Assembly (NCBI RefSeq): GCF_018687715.1
Contig: NC_056758.1
Span: 23,168,501 to 23,232,500, forward strand
DNA: 64,000 nt
Source: Carya illinoinensis
Lineage: Eukaryota; Streptophyta; Magnoliopsida; Fagales; Juglandaceae
Reading direction: 5' to 3'
The notes under the pieces were generated by a model. That model saw nothing but the letters and a program-made list of their open reading frames with translations, searched no databases and had not been told where the DNA came from. Shown here piece after piece: positions 32,431-46,127 of the stretch. Made by a program: the position numbers and the translations under genes. Position 1 is the first letter of the stretch, and each line of letters opens with the position of its first letter.

Positions 32431-35400
32431 TTGCACTTTGTTTGATTCCGGTGCTTCACAGTCATTTATATCTTCCACGTTTGCGCTGATGTGTAATTTG
32501 GTCACGGAACCTTTGCCAAAGTCATTGATAGTGGCTTTACCCGATGGTGAAATGGTGTGGTGCTCCAAGGTTGAGTTGGGATGCCTGTTAAATTTTGATG
32601 GAAGGTTCTTGGATGCTGATTTGGTGGTGTTTAAGCTGTTGGGTTTTGATATCATTCTCGGGATGGATTGGCTATACCGATATTCTACGAGTATTAATTG
32701 CAGAAGTCGGGTAATTACCTTTCAGCTTCCAGATGGGGATTGTCTAGAATTTGCGGGGAGTAAGTTAAAAGAAAAGCCGGTAATTATATCGGCAATTCAA
32801 GCAAGAAGAGAGATTGCATGGGGAGCGGATGCATTCTTAGTTCAGATGGTGTCTGCGCCATTTGAGAAGAAGTCTTTGGTAGACATTCCAGTTGTGGAAG
32901 AATTCCCCGATGTGTTTGTGGATGACTTGCCTGGACTACCCCCTGTTTGAGAAATGGAGTTTGTTATAGACTTGGAACTTGGAGTGACTCCTATACATAA
33001 AGCTCCTTATCGCATGGCACTGGCTGAATTAAAAGAGTTGAAGACTCAGTTGCAAGAGCTGGTAGATAAGGGATTTATTCAGCCTAGTACTTCGCCGTGG
33101 GGTGCGCCAGTGTTGTTCGTTAAAAAGAAAGATGGAACCCTCCGTATGTGTATCGATTATCGGGAATTAAACAAGGTGACCATCAAAAATAAATATCCTC
33201 TCCCGCGGATAGATGATTTATTTGAGCAGCTTCAAGGAGCAGCTGTGTTCTCGAAGATTGATTTGAGGTCGGGATACTACCAGCTGAGGATCAGAGACAA
33301 GGATGTGCCCAAAACTGCTTTCAGGTCGAGATATGAGCATTATGAATTTAAGGTGATGCTGTTTGGGCTAGCTAATGCCCCTGCTGCTTTTATGGATTTA
33401 ATGAATCGAATATTTCGACCTTATCTGGATTCCTTTGTGGTAGTGTTCATTGATGATATTCTGATTTATTCCCAAGATGTTGAAGAGCATGTGTAGCATC
33501 TTCGTCTGGTACTTGGGAAATTGAGAGAACACCAATTGTACGCCAAGCTCAGCAAGTGTGAATTCTGGTTGCAGGAAGTTAGATTTCTTGGGCATGTGAT
33601 TTCCCGAGACGGAGTGGCCGTTGATCCTAGTAAGGTGGAAGCCATTTTGTCATGGCAGCGTCCGACTACAGTGCGCGAGATCCGGAGTTTCTTGGGACTT
33701 GCCGGATATTACCGAAGATTTGTGGAGGGATTTGCTCGCCTATCCGGACCTCTCACAGCTTTGACTCAGAAGAATGCAGAATTTGTTTGCTCAGATAAGT
33801 GTGAGAGAAGCTTCCAAGAATTGAAGAACAGGTTGACGACGGCACCAGTGTTAGCGCTTCCAGAACCGCATAAGCCATTCATAGTCTTCAGCGATGCGTT
33901 TATATTCGGTTTGGGTTGTGTCCTTATGCAGGAAGGATGGGTTGTTGCCTATGCATCTCGTCAGCTAAAGGACCATGAGAAGAATTATCCGATGCACAAT
34001 TTGGAATTGGCTGTGATTGCTTTTGCTCTCAAGATCTGGCATAACTTTTTGTAAGGGGAAGCTTGTGAAGTATACACCGATCACAAGAGCCTGAAGCACT
34101 TGTTTTCCCAGAAAAATCTGAATATGAGGCAGAGGCGATGGCTGGAGTTAATCAGTGACTACCAGTGTGAGATCAAGTACCATCCGGGGTAGGCTAATAT
34201 AGTTGCTGATGCTTTGAGCCAAAAATCGCACTTAGAAGATGAAGCCGAGCCGTCGGAATTGGATTCTTTGCTCTGTGGGATGAGAAGGCTCCTTATTGAG
34301 AGTTCGCAACAAGAAGAGATTTTATCTTCAGTTCTTGATATTCGGGTAACTGATTTTGAAGAATTGAAGACTCTTCAAAGGAAGGATCCGAAGCTGCTGA
34401 ATATCAGAAAAAGAGTCAGAAAATCTCGAGGGCCGTTGCATTATAGCATGGATAAAGATGGAATACTTCGGTTCCGAGATCGTAGAGTGGTCCCCAAAGA
34501 TTCAGAATTCAAGGAGCGGATCATGGCAGAAGCTCATGTGGCCCCTTATTCAGTTCATCCCGGCAGTACAAAGATGTATCGGGACTTGAAGAAAAATTAT
34601 TGGTGGGATGGAATGAAGAGGGATATTGCCTTATATGTTGAGAAATGCCACACATGCCGTCAAGTGAAGGCCGAGCATCAAAGACCCGCAGGTATGATCC
34701 AACCCCTCCCTATTCCTGAGTGGAAATGGGATGACATCACGATGGACTTTGTAGTGGGTTTGCCGAGAACACCTAGTGGGAAAAATTCTGTTTGGGTGAT
34801 TGTTGACCGCTTAACGAAGAGTGCTCATTTCTTGCCTGTTAATAACACCAATTCCTTGGGTAAGTTGACACACTTGTACGTGAAAGAAATAGTGCGGCTG
34901 CATGGCATACCAAAGAGTATAGTGTCGGATCGAAACCCAAGGTTCACGTCCCAGTTCTGGAAGAGTTTGAAGTTCAGTACTGCTTACCACCCACAGACAG
35001 ACGGCCAATCGGAGCTCACCATTCAGACCCTTGAAGACATGTTGCGAGCGTGTGTCATGGAATTTCAAGGGAGTTGGGAAAACCATTTGCCGCTCATAGA
35101 GTTTGCATATAATAACAGCTTCCATGCAACCATTCAGATGGCTCCCTATGAAGCTCGTTACGGGAGGAAGTGCAGATCGCCCTTGTGTTGGGATGAAGTC
35201 AGGGAGAGTAGGATAATTGGACCCGAAATAATTCAAGAGATGCAAATCCAAGTTCAGATCATCAGAGATAAAATGGCGGCAGCTCAGAGTCGCCAGAAAA
35301 GCTACGTTGATACCAGGAGGAGAGAGTTATCTTTTGAAGAAGGTGATTGGGTTTACCTCAAAGTCTCTCTCATGAGAGGTGTTAAGCTTTTTGGTAAGAA

Positions 35401-35685
35401 GAGGAAACTGGATCCGAGGTATGTCGGTCCTTTTTAGATTCTGGAGAAGGTAGGGCCCGTCGCCTATAAAGTTGCTTTGCCAGAGTATTTTGGGGATATT
35501 CATGATGTCTTCCACGTATCGTCCTTGAAGAAGAGCTTTGGACTACAAGAGCCACGCTTTGTCGACCCAAAGAGTATTCAGTTGCAATCGGATCTCACTT
35601 ATGAGGTTGTTCCGTCGCAGATCATGGATTGGAAGGAACAACAGTTGAGGTCCAAGACGATACCTTTGGTTAAGGTGGCATGGGG
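32414..35685 (+). pseudogene. pol: Chromovirus pol: protease, RT, RNase H, integrase, partial chromodomain
   Basis: One frame with domains in order: protease (FDSGASQSF near 32441; ILGMDWL), reverse transcriptase ([20 protein letters not shown] near 33446), RNase H (FSDAF near 33890; [10 protein letters not shown]), integrase (H..H..CHTC near 34545-34660; MDFVVGLP; SDRNPRF; YHPQTDGQSE) and the start of a Tekay-type chromodomain tail (MDWKEQQLRSKTIPLVKVAW). Stops interrupt it at 32948, 33494, 34052, 34190 and 35435. In the integrase, residues between FWKSLK and FSTAY are missing relative to the family, probably an in-frame deletion. The chromodomain is cut at about 35685 by antisense Athila DNA. 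Not functional as read. Confidence 0.9.
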
Positions 35686-37667
35686 AGATCTGTTAGAAAT
35701 GGTCTTCCTAGGATGACAGGAGCTTGGTAAATAGTGGAGACCGGCTGCTGCATGTCAAGAACCACAAAATCCACTGGGTAGTAGAATTTGTCCACCTGGA
35801 CCAACATGTCCTCTACAATACCCCTCGGTACCTTAACTGATCTATCAGCCAACTGTAGCATGATGGAGGTCTTTTTCAACTCACCCAATCCCAACTCATA
35901 TACTGAGAACTGTAGCAAGTTCACACTACTCTCCAAATCAAGTAAAGCTCTCCCAATGCGTGATTCACCAATCATAATAGAAATGTTGGGAGAACCGGGA
36001 TCTCCAAACTTCTGAGGAGTCTCGCTCAATATCAATGCACTAACTTGATCCGTTAGGAAAGCTTTCTTCTTCACATTCAGCTTCCTCTTCACTGTGCACA
36101 AGTCCTTCAAAAATTTTGCATATGAAGGCACTTGTTGTATGGCATCCAAGAGTGGAATATTGATCTTCACTTGCTTGAAAATCTCTTGAATCTCCATGTG
36201 ATACTTGTTCTTTTGGCTAGCTGCCAATCTCTGAGGATAGGGAACCACAGGTTGGTATCCCTTACTAGTCTCAACATCTACACTCACAGGCTTCTTCAGC
36301 TCTGGTCTCACTACCTCTGATTCTTTCTCAACTTTATCAGTCTTTGTTACATCTTTAGGTGTAGGACCAACTACCTATGTGTCTATAGGCATCTCTGGTT
36401 GGGGAACTTCCTTCCCACTTCTCAAAGTAAGAACTGCCTTCGCTGTCTCAATAACTTCCCCTGAGACATTATGCACTTGCTGTTGTTGCTGCCTGTACAC
36501 TTGAGGATTAGGCTGAGGTTGTGCTGGAAATTTCCCTTTCTTTAGGGTGCTCAAGGTTGTGCTCATCTTATTAATAGTGCCTCGCAACTCATTTATGGCC
36601 TGAGTGTTCTGATTATTTGTGGTGGCCTGAATTTGCATGAATTGCTGAAGTGTATTGGCCATCTGAACCATACTGTCATCTAGAGTCTTCTTTGCATATG
36701 ATGAAGGCTGAGAACTCTGTGTAGCTACATGAGGCTGAAATCCAGGAGGAGCTACATAAGGATAGCTCTGAGGATTCTGATATGGCAGATACTGGTGTTG
36801 AGGAGCACCCTAATTAAATGGCTACTGCTGAGGTGGTGGGGACCGACCAAGCTGATGATTTCTCCATGAGAAATTTGGGTGATTCCTCCACCCCGGATTA
36901 TATGTGTTGGAGAAAGGCTGATTTTGTGCTCTATTAACCCAGTTAGCTGATTGCATCTGCTCAGACCCACCTTCTTGAAATACTGGCATAATCGGGCAGT
37001 CTTGGGTCTTATGGTTTGAATCAGCACATATAGAACATGCCTCTACTACTTTCACAGCCTTCACTTTTTCCATTTCCATGACCTCTAGTCTTCTAGTCAA
37101 TGCAGCTATTCAGGCTTGAACATCAGTGTCTTCTTTAAGCTCATATCTACCCCCTCCAGAAATAGCCCTTAGTGGCTGTGCTGCTAATGGAACTCGATCA
37201 GTACGAGTGTTCCACTGTTGTGCGCTCTCAACAAGGTAGTCAAAAAATGATAGTGCTTCATCCGGTTCCTTGCTGAAGAACTCCCCATTGCACATTGTCT
37301 GAACCAACTGCTAGCATTCTAGAGTGAGACCAGTGTAAAAATAGTTCACCAACCTCCAAGATTCAAAACCATGATGTGGACAAATGTTCACCAAATCTTT
37401 AAATTTTTCCCAACTGACCTGAAAGGTCTCATCAGGTCTCTGATTGAACTGGCTGATTTGCTCTTGCAAAAACTGAGTTCTCTGAAAAGGAAAATTTTTT
37501 TGTAAGAATTCACGCTGCATATCAGACCAACTAGAAATAGAATTAGGCCTCAAAGAATTAAACCAAATCTTCGCTTTATCCTTTAAAGAGAAAGGAAATA
37601 AATGAAGTCTAATAAATTCATCAGTAACAACCCTAGTAATAAAAGTAGTGCAAGCCAACTCAAAATC
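35686..37667 (-). pseudogene. gag-pro: Athila-like gag-pro fragment, copy 2
   Basis: One minus-strand frame from 37667 down, homologous to 4831-6530 but starting inside gag (DFELACTTFI) and extending further, into the protease (RALLDLESSVNLL, MLQLADRSVKVPRG, VILGRPFL). The Athila protease normally has DLGAS at the active site; here it is DLESS, so the Gly is lost. Stops are at 37311, 37110, 36822, 36810 and 36375 among others; at 37110 the TGA faces a CGA in copy 1. A knuckle CSICADSNHKTQDC is kept. No RT follows: it joins chromovirus pol on the left and LARD DNA on the right. Confidence 0.85.
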
Positions 37668-38084
37668 TTGCAATAACAAAACTCATTATAAACTACCATT
37701 GACTTCACCTAGACATAATCGAAACTCTCTTGGTAACTCACCCACCTACTTGTACCCTCAAAAACTCTAGTATTAAAACTCTAATTCCTTCAACGCACAT
37801 CACAAATAAATCTCAATACAGGCCATACTGTTTAAATCTTCAATCCATCAAAAACTATTGAACAACACTTATGGATCCTAATGCTTTATTACCTCATAAA
37901 TATGGTTAAGCTACCCACCGTTGATGCCTAAGTTTCAACTTCCATGATTTTATCATACACCACACATGGTGACCTAACAATCTCTTTTCAAGTTAAATAA
38001 CAATATCCCTAATTCTCCCAATTGGATACTTGATCTCCAAAGAAAAGTATAGCCTCACAAATTTAAATTCCTATGACTTCAAGT

Positions 38085-40420
38085 TGATTGAGCTGAAATA
38101 TTGCACATTTTAACTATTTAAAACCAATGTATTTTAAATTCATCATGACATTATTATTGGTTTTAAATGGAAAATGGTTAAAATGAATAAATCAAAGTTG
38201 TGATTTTAATTGATTAAAAGCATGAATTTATGCTTGAATTCTACCAACTATTGATTACTATGCATTCTAGTCCATAATTTTTCTTGCTTTCCATTATCAT
38301 TTGCATTTGTACCATTGTTTTTCTTGTTCTTCATGTTCATAAAGTTTCTTGAGATATCTTTCCATCTTTTGGGTTCAATTCATGAACCTCAAAAGATAGA
38401 AGCACTTCTTGCCATCTTTGAATGGAAGTTGCTCAAAGCTAATCTTTCATTTATGTTATTTTGTTGCTGAGTGTTTTCTTTTTCTCCATCTCCATTTTTC
38501 ATGCATACCATGGTTAATTATGTTCATGCCTTGTTCATACTTTGTCTTGAGCTTTTCCACCATTCAAACAATCCCAACTCAATCTAACCTCATACACGGC
38601 TACAATCACCCCACAAATCCACCAACTCATTTCCAACCCACCTAAATTCTACATTAATTGGAAGGCTACTTGTTTGGCTTAACTTACATCGGTTGGTGCA
38701 GCTAAACTAAGTTGAGGAACATGTGATGAAATGAAGTCATCAAAAGAGAGCTGCTATCCACCGAAATTATTAGATGAAGGGGTAGGCTGCTGTCCACCGA
38801 ATTGTCTCCACAAGTTTTGACATTGAAAGGGTCATCAAAGGCTGCTTCCTTTCCATTGAATTGGACAAGAGTCGAGATAAAGGAAGATAGAAAGAGTTTG
38901 GCATGTGAGTGAAAGAAATTCTGAAAAGAAAGGAAGAGGTAGCCGAAATGAAGGAAGAAGAAGGCTGCTGTCCACCAATTGGTCTCCACCGAAATGCTTG
39001 AAGTAGAGTGCCATATTCAACAAGAGAAGTCAGCTGTGAATTGTGATTGAAGGGGGAATGAATTTAATTTATTTGGACCGACTAGAAGCAGTAGGTGAAT
39101 GAATTGTTGTGTGCTGAAATTGAAATAACAGATTGAAGAAACAAATTGAAGAAGTCGGCTGGAGAGGCAATGAAGAAACCGAGAATGAGTTAGGCAAGAA
39201 GTTAGGCATCAAGTTAGTCAACAAGTTAGGCAAGAAGTTAGGCATATTGGACTTGGTTGTTTGGTTTGAATTAATAAACCAATTGAATAAAATAAGAAAA
39301 GAGGAATGCAATGCAAGACACGGCAATTGAAGAGGAATGCAATGCAAGACACAAAATAATTAAAGAGGAATGCAAGTGGCCAAAATTGAGGTGTGAATGC
39401 AAATTGAGTGTGAATGCAATTGAATGAGAGATGAACTAGCCAAGGTTCGGCTATAAAAGGGGTGCACTTCGAAGCATACAAAGGATCATCTAGGACAACT
39501 CAAACTTAGACAAACACACACAATTTTCTGCTATGTACTTGAAAGAATTAGCTCCTTTTTGTTTTCAGAAATTTTGTTTCTCCTTTTAGTTTCAAAGCTT
39601 TGTTGTTTTAGCATTTTTATTAAGTGTATTAAGATTTGTTCTAGAATTTTATTTCATTAAGTGTAATACCTTAATTTTAAATCAAATTGCTATTTTGTTT
39701 CATGCAACAAAAAGAATTGCTTTTGACGTTCTCATTAATTGTGTAACCTTAATTTATTGCAAGAAAGGTTTGGTTTTAAGCTTTTTTTTTTTTTTTGTTT
39801 TTAATTTTTCTGAAACATCATATATGAGAAGTTCTTTCCTTTTTGTTTTGAATTTCAATTGAATAGTGAAAGGAAGTTTTCGTTTAGACTTTTCGTTCCC
39901 TATTTTATTTTAAAGTTTATAGAATACTTTTGAGTTTCTGTTTACCTATTTTGTGTTATTTATTTTTCTTACTTCTTTAAGTTTTCATTTAATAAGTGAT
40001 TACAGCTGTTATGTGTTATTTTGAGAATTCGTGATTTAATTACAAAGATGAATTCTAGAATCTTCGTTTTGGGCATTTTAAATTTTCTGTTCATGTTTTG
40101 TCAATTACTTTCTAATTTAGTTTAATGCTTAATTTAGTTTTATTAATTTCTGAGTTTAATTTATTAGTCCTTTACATTCCAATCCAACAAACAAAAAAAA
40201 TTCAAAAGACATGAATCTAGTCCATGACTAGTACCCTTTTCCATCCATTGCATTTACCATCATTTTATTTTCTCTTTGTGAAGTTTTTCACATTTTTTCA
40301 ACGAGTTTAATTTTAAGCAACTTTCCCTGAGGAGACGATCTAGGAATTTATTCCTAATTATTACACGACATCCTCCTGCACTTGGGATAGCATTAGTGCT
40401 ACTCATTTTTGAATGAGTCA
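38085..40420 (+). mobile_element. Solo Athila-like LTR A5
   Basis: Runs from TGATTGAGCTG to GAATGAGTCA, flanked by CAAGT (38080-38084 and 40421-40425). Closely similar to A1 and a complete solo LTR. No coding sequence is seen. Confidence 0.9.
39452..39458 (+). promoter_or_regulatory. TATA box of Athila-like LTR A5
   Basis: TTCGGCTATAAAAGGGGTGC; transcription would be expected to begin about 30 bp downstream. Conserved in A1 and A2. Confidence 0.65.
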
Positions 40421-41073
40421 CAAGTCGAATTAATTCTCAAGATAAACACAATAGTTGTCACAAACCATCATTCCAATGGGTAACCCGCTTCGACTGCACA
40501 TTCCGTTCAACTTACCAAACAACTCAAAGCCAATATCTCTTGAATTTAATATTATCACACAGATTCCTCTTCAACTCCTACCAAGCCAAAAATAAATGAG
40601 ACTAGGACCAGCACTCTTTGAAATCCATACACACTCACCATTACTACTCATCGATCTCATGCACTCTTAGCCAACACCAATAATCATTCAAACTACAAGT
40701 GATCCATTACCACATTTCCATCATCTGGACTTATATCCTCAACTCAACAAGAATCATTCCTGAATCTACTCAACTTATATCCTTAAATCAGCAACTAGCC
40801 ATTGCTTAAAGTTTGGTACCGAGAATGACCTTAAACCTGCTAAGAATCCATTCCCAAAAGTCTACGGATCATATAGCCTCAAATTCAATCGTATTCAATA
40901 CCAACACAATATCTACTATTTCTGACACCTTGATGGACCTATATCTTTCGAATCGATAAAATCATTTCCTAAAATCTGCTACTACAACCTCGAGTTAACA
41001 ATAATTATTTTCTAAACTAACTCGATATCTTCAATCCTCAAAGAAATACACGAACTAGATCATTACCTTCAAT

Positions 41074-43404
41074 TGTGATACTCCATTTTTACGTGTATTT
41101 TCACTGAAGGAGTTTTTTAATTTAATTAATATATTAGTTTTTTTATTTTAATTTATTGTATTTTAATTGGATTTATTTTAGTTTGTTTTTGGGTTTAATA
41201 TTATGTTGTTGTTTTCATAGTTATTTATTATATTTTAGATTGATGTGGTGTTTAATTTATTTTAATCATTTTATAGCTTTTAAAGTTATTTTCGTTGAAT
41301 CAGTTTCTTGACTTAAGATGTGAGAACTGGATCTCACTTTCTTTCTTTCCTTTTTCTTTTTCCTCTTTTTCTTTTCTCCTTTTTTTTTCTTTTTTTCTTC
41401 TTCTTTCTTTTTTTCTTCTTTTTCCTCCCCTGCTTCCCCCCCCAACCCGTGCGACCCGAACCCCTCTCTCCCTCCGTCTGTTCCTTTAGCCCACCCAGCC
41501 GGCACCACCTCCAGCCGCCGTGACCCACCTCCACCTCCGGCATGTCCCTCCTACACCGGCGAGCTCTACTGCACCGGTGGTGTGCTACACCGGCCACCCA
41601 ATCTCTCTCTTTTCTCCTCCAAAAAAATGGGTCTTCCAGTCTTTTTCTCCTCTTTGAGCCACCATACACGGCCAAATCAGTCACCAAGCACCACCAATGG
41701 ATTCACCACATCAAGGACTTCCTCCCCATGTCTTTCTTTTCCCCTAACTCTCTCTTTTTCTCCCATAGGTCTCCATAGCTAGAGTTTCGGTTGCACCACC
41801 GTACGCCGCCGTACACGGCCACCCATGGTGTTTCACCACCACCATCTTGTTCCTCTCATCACCATGACCTTCCCCAAGAAATTTCATGGCCAACGGAGTT
41901 GTGTATAGCCCTCACTCTCCCTCACTCTCCAAGGCTGAAACTAGCTTCAAGTTACCGATCCGGCGCCGTGCGCCGTCACCCACGGCCAATTCTCACTTCC
42001 AATAACTTCATAAACCCCTCTAGGCCATTCCCTATCAATTTCGTGTCTTGGTTTGTCCTTGTTCGAAAGTGGGTAATTTACAACCCACGGCCACAGTGTA
42101 AAATACACTGTTATGTTGCTTTTTCTCCGTCGTTTGCAACATCGTGATCCTTCAAAAAATACCTTATAGCGCTGTAAGTATTTTTTAAACTCTATTTTAG
42201 ATTTAAATATACTTTTGATCTTACAATAAATTATCTGATTGGTTGGTTGATTCCGAACTGAGTCCAAGGAGTTCGGGGGTCGGATGGATTGAGGACGGAG
42301 TTGCTTCGTTTGGTTGTTTTGTGATTGGTTGGTTAATTGTGCCTTGAGGCATGCATTACATGGTGCATTCATGTGCATTTTATTTAATTTGAGAAAATCC
42401 AGTTTTAATCGTGTAAATAGATTTACGGGTGCGTGTGTATCACGACCCTAAGCCGGGATGGGGTATTATCTCGATGGAGCTCCTTCGGTCACTCGGGAGT
42501 GGATAATACTGAGTGACATCCCCTGGGTTGCCGCTGGGCGATGACCGGATTGCACAATACGGTAACGCTGTCGTGTCGACTCCGTGGTCCCTAGAGTGGC
42601 GGGGAATAGAGGATGACCTGGTCCAGGTACGCGCTGGGTGTGAGTACTGAGCATCGCTCGTTTAGGTGTCACACGCGTAGTCGTTACCTGCGGTGTGGCA
42701 CAAGAGCCAGAGTGTGCAAATGATCCCTAGGGTAGATCATGGTGCATGCAATAATTGGAATGGGTTTTGGTTATTGGATACGGGCCATTTTCTGGGAAAA
42801 TGGCGAGATTATGATTGAGGCTTTGTGATCCATTTTCTGGGAAAATTGTGGTTTATTGATTTGGGCTATTATCTGGGATAATGGCAAGGACTGGTTTAAA
42901 GGATATATTTTTGGGCCAAAATGGGATTTTGGCGTGCGTGGAAAAATGTAGTTTTCATGGGACATGTGCATTTGCATTCTTTCATGCATATTGTTTGAGT
43001 TTAATATGTTTTTTATATAGTGGCGTTTGGATCTTATTTACCTACGGCACCATTTTGGTACCGTAGATTTTGATGCAGAGATTGAGGAGGAGGAGGAGAC
43101 TGAGCCCGAGGAGGCGGCTCTACCGGAGTATTGATTTGGAGTGTCATGCCTTGTAGTTTGATGTTGAAACTATATTTGTAGCTTATAATATTTTATTATG
43201 TATGTTTTGAACGGCTTTGTATTAAACAAAAAAAAAATTTTGGTACTTAGTGATATGACTTTGTTTATCCGCTGCGTGTTTTCTTTTGCACACTTGTTGC
43301 ATGTACACACACTTGGCACTTGACGATAGGGTGGTGACCCATGATGTCATCATCCGGACGTCTCGATTTCCCCGTGTCCGTACGTGGGATTTGGGGCCAT
43401 CACA
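41074..43404 (+). mobile_element. Solo LTR L6 (family L, hairpin subtype)
   Basis: Runs from TGTGATACTCC to GGCCATCACA, flanked by TCAAT (41069-41073 and 43405-43409). It carries twin palindromes (42069-42111), hairpins H1 (42784-42804) and the slightly decayed H2 and H3, and an acidic micro-ORF segment with one base lost upstream. Its GC-rich segment (about 41480-41980) differs from other L LTRs but matches 54870-55420. Confidence 0.9.
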
Positions 43405-44460
43405 TCAATCCTGAAAGAAATCTACTCTAGAAAAATTTTCATATCAATAACTCAACTCTAATCAACCCCATTTTAATGGTTACAAACTAATCACTCACTA
43501 TAGTAGATCAAGCTACAACATTAAGTCTGTAAAACTAAGAACTCAAATCTTATTATAAATCAGTCCTTCAACTCTGCAATTCTAAAACCTTAAATCAAAT
43601 AAGAATCATCTTATAGAACTTCTAAGATCAATGAACTTACATCCCATAATAGAACAATCGACTCCCAAATCTTTCAAAATCTAAAACATTAATGGATAAT
43701 AGATCATTTTCCGAAATCCTCAAGATCGATGGCCTTAAATCTAAAACATTCGCCTTAAAAGCTTGTAGATTCTAAAGCCCCAAATGTTATCAAACTGTTT
43801 ATCAAAGTTGGCAAAACCTAAAACTTCTAATTTAAGTAATCCTTCAAATGCTTGTTGAACCTATCACCTTAAATCCCATAAACTTGTTTCATAAAATCTA
43901 TAGGGCCTCAAACCTTTGGTGAACTTGTCATACATCTATCCTTGAAGTTCGTTGAACCTACACTCTCCTATTCTATAGCCTCGTTACATAAATTCTACAA
44001 AAGCTTGACCTCAATCATCTTAAGCGACTTAAAGCTAATTCCTCTCCTCATTGCGACGTGAGTTCCCACCTTACAAAGATTGCCTAAACCATGACATTCC
44101 CTTCAAACCTCAACATCATAAAAGCAAACCACATCGCTAAGAATTCAAGCCTACTACACTAAATGTTCATACCTAATAATAGTATTCTTGATTATACCGT
44201 CTTCTTGCCATAGCGTAACCCTTAACCCCAATTTCAACTCCGAATAAAACAAATCAAAATAAATAAAACATACTTTCAATTTAAATAAGATCAAATAAAC
44301 CAAACAAAACCAAATCAAATGGAAATAAATCAAATAAAATAGAATCAAGTTAAATAAAAAAAACAATTCAAATTAAATAAACAAAATAATTTCAACTCAA
44401 GCTTTTGAGACTTTATGGTACTCCACCTATGGGACATGTGGTTTTACCCAGAGCCGAACT

Positions 44461-44472
44461 GCTCTGATACCA
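44461..44472 (-). promoter_or_regulatory. Primer binding site of truncated LARD copy
   Basis: The plus strand reads GCTCTGATACCA, the complement of TGGTATCAGAGC, 2 bp from LTR L7. Confidence 0.9.
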
Positions 44473-46127
44473 CTTGTGACGCCCCCAACTCCCATGTACG
44501 AATACGTAGAAATCGAGGCGTCAGGATGATGACAACACGGGTCACACATCCCCTTGCCAAGTGCCAAGTGTGTGTACATACAACAAGTGTATAATAAAAT
44601 CACATAGCGGATAATAAAAGTCTTATAACTAAGTACCAGAATCTTTGTTTAAATACAAACTCGTTTAAAAGTACACATAATAAAATATTACAAGTCTCAA
44701 ATATCGTTCAAACCAAATTACAAGCTTACCAACTAGTAGAGAAAACTTATAACATAAAGGACTCCAAGTCAATAATCTGGCAGAGCCACCTCCTCGGGCT
44801 CAGCCTCCTCCTCCTCAACCTCTGCATCAAAATCTACGGTACCAAAAATGGTACCGCAGGTAAGTAATAATCTAAACTCCATAAGATAAAATATATTAAA
44901 CTCAACAATATGCAAGAAAAGAATGCCAAATGCGCATATCCCATAAATCCACATTTTTGCATGCATGCCAAAAGTCTCATTTGGCCCCAAAGACAATTCC
45001 TTTCCAACTCACGCCCAAAGTCACATTTGGCCCAAATCCAATTTCGAATCAATATCCAATTTATCCGAATGCACCATGACCTCCCCTAGGGGTCATCCGC
45101 ACACCCTGGCTCCCATTGTCACACCACGGGTAACGACCATGCGTGTGACTTTGTAACGAGCGATGTCCAGTTCTGTACCCCACACGTATGTAACCAAGCA
45201 TCCTCTAGCCCTCACCAGCAAAGGGCCATGAAGTCGGTACGAGAGTGTTACCATCCCGCCATCTCCCATTGTCGCCTAGCGACAACCCAGGGGACGTCAC
45301 TCTGTATATTACGCTCCCGAGTGACCAGAGGAGCTCCACTGAGATAATGCCCCATCTCAGCTTGGGGTCGTGATACACACGCACCCGAAAATCCATTTAT
45401 ACAGGTAAAACTAGTTTTTCTCAATTTAATACATGCACATGAATGCACCATGCAATGCACACCTCAAGGTACAATTAATCCAACAAAACTCAACATCAAC
45501 AATAACCAAACAACTCCATCCTCAAATCCATCCGACCCCCGACTCCTCAGACTCAGTCCGGAATAACCAACCAGTCAATGAATTTATTGTAAAAGTAATA
45601 ATATATTTAAATCTAAAATAGAGTTTGGAAAATACTTATAGCGCTATATAATAATTACCAAAGGATCAACGAGCTGAAAAGAGCGAAGAGAAAGCAACAT
45701 AATAGTATAAAATACACTATGGCCGTGGGTTGTAAAATACCTACTTTTGAATGGGGACAAACCAAGACTTGGGATTGATAGGGAATGGTCTATAGGTGTT
45801 TATGATACTAATGAAACTGAAAATGGGCCGTGGGTGGTGGAGGAAATGGCGGTGGAAGAGAAAAACGGCAAAAAAGAAGATGAGCTCGTGGGGGCTGGTC
45901 CGACAACGGATTGGAGCTGGAAATAGATGGTATAGGACGACAAGAGGTAGGTGATGATGTGGTGAAGAGATGGTGGCCGGAGGTGGAACGACGGCGGCGA
46001 AATGGCCCAAAAATCGTGCAGCTTGGAGGAGCTCGTGGCGGCTAACGGTGGCTCGGATGGAGGTGAAATTTGGTGGGGGGGGTGCATCAACCGAAGGGGA
46101 AGATTTCTGGGTGGGTGGTGTCGTACA

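Larger units (their letters stand above)
37665..44460 (-). mobile_element. LARD internal region (minus strand), truncated and carrying two solo LTRs
   Basis: Parts 37665-38079, 40421-41073 and 43405-44460 are collinear with the internal region of the complete LARD at 48448-51683 and, in part, with 1-1297. It ends on the right with the primer site at 44461 and the 5' LTR L7. The left (3') end with its LTR is missing; the join to the Athila fragment shares AATC (37664-37667). No coding sequence is seen. Confidence 0.8.

Noticed and set aside
38085..40420. A5 as an independent non-LTR or MITE-type element
   Set aside because: The ends equal the LTR ends of A1, which has a primer site and polypurine tract beside it, so it is a solo LTR.
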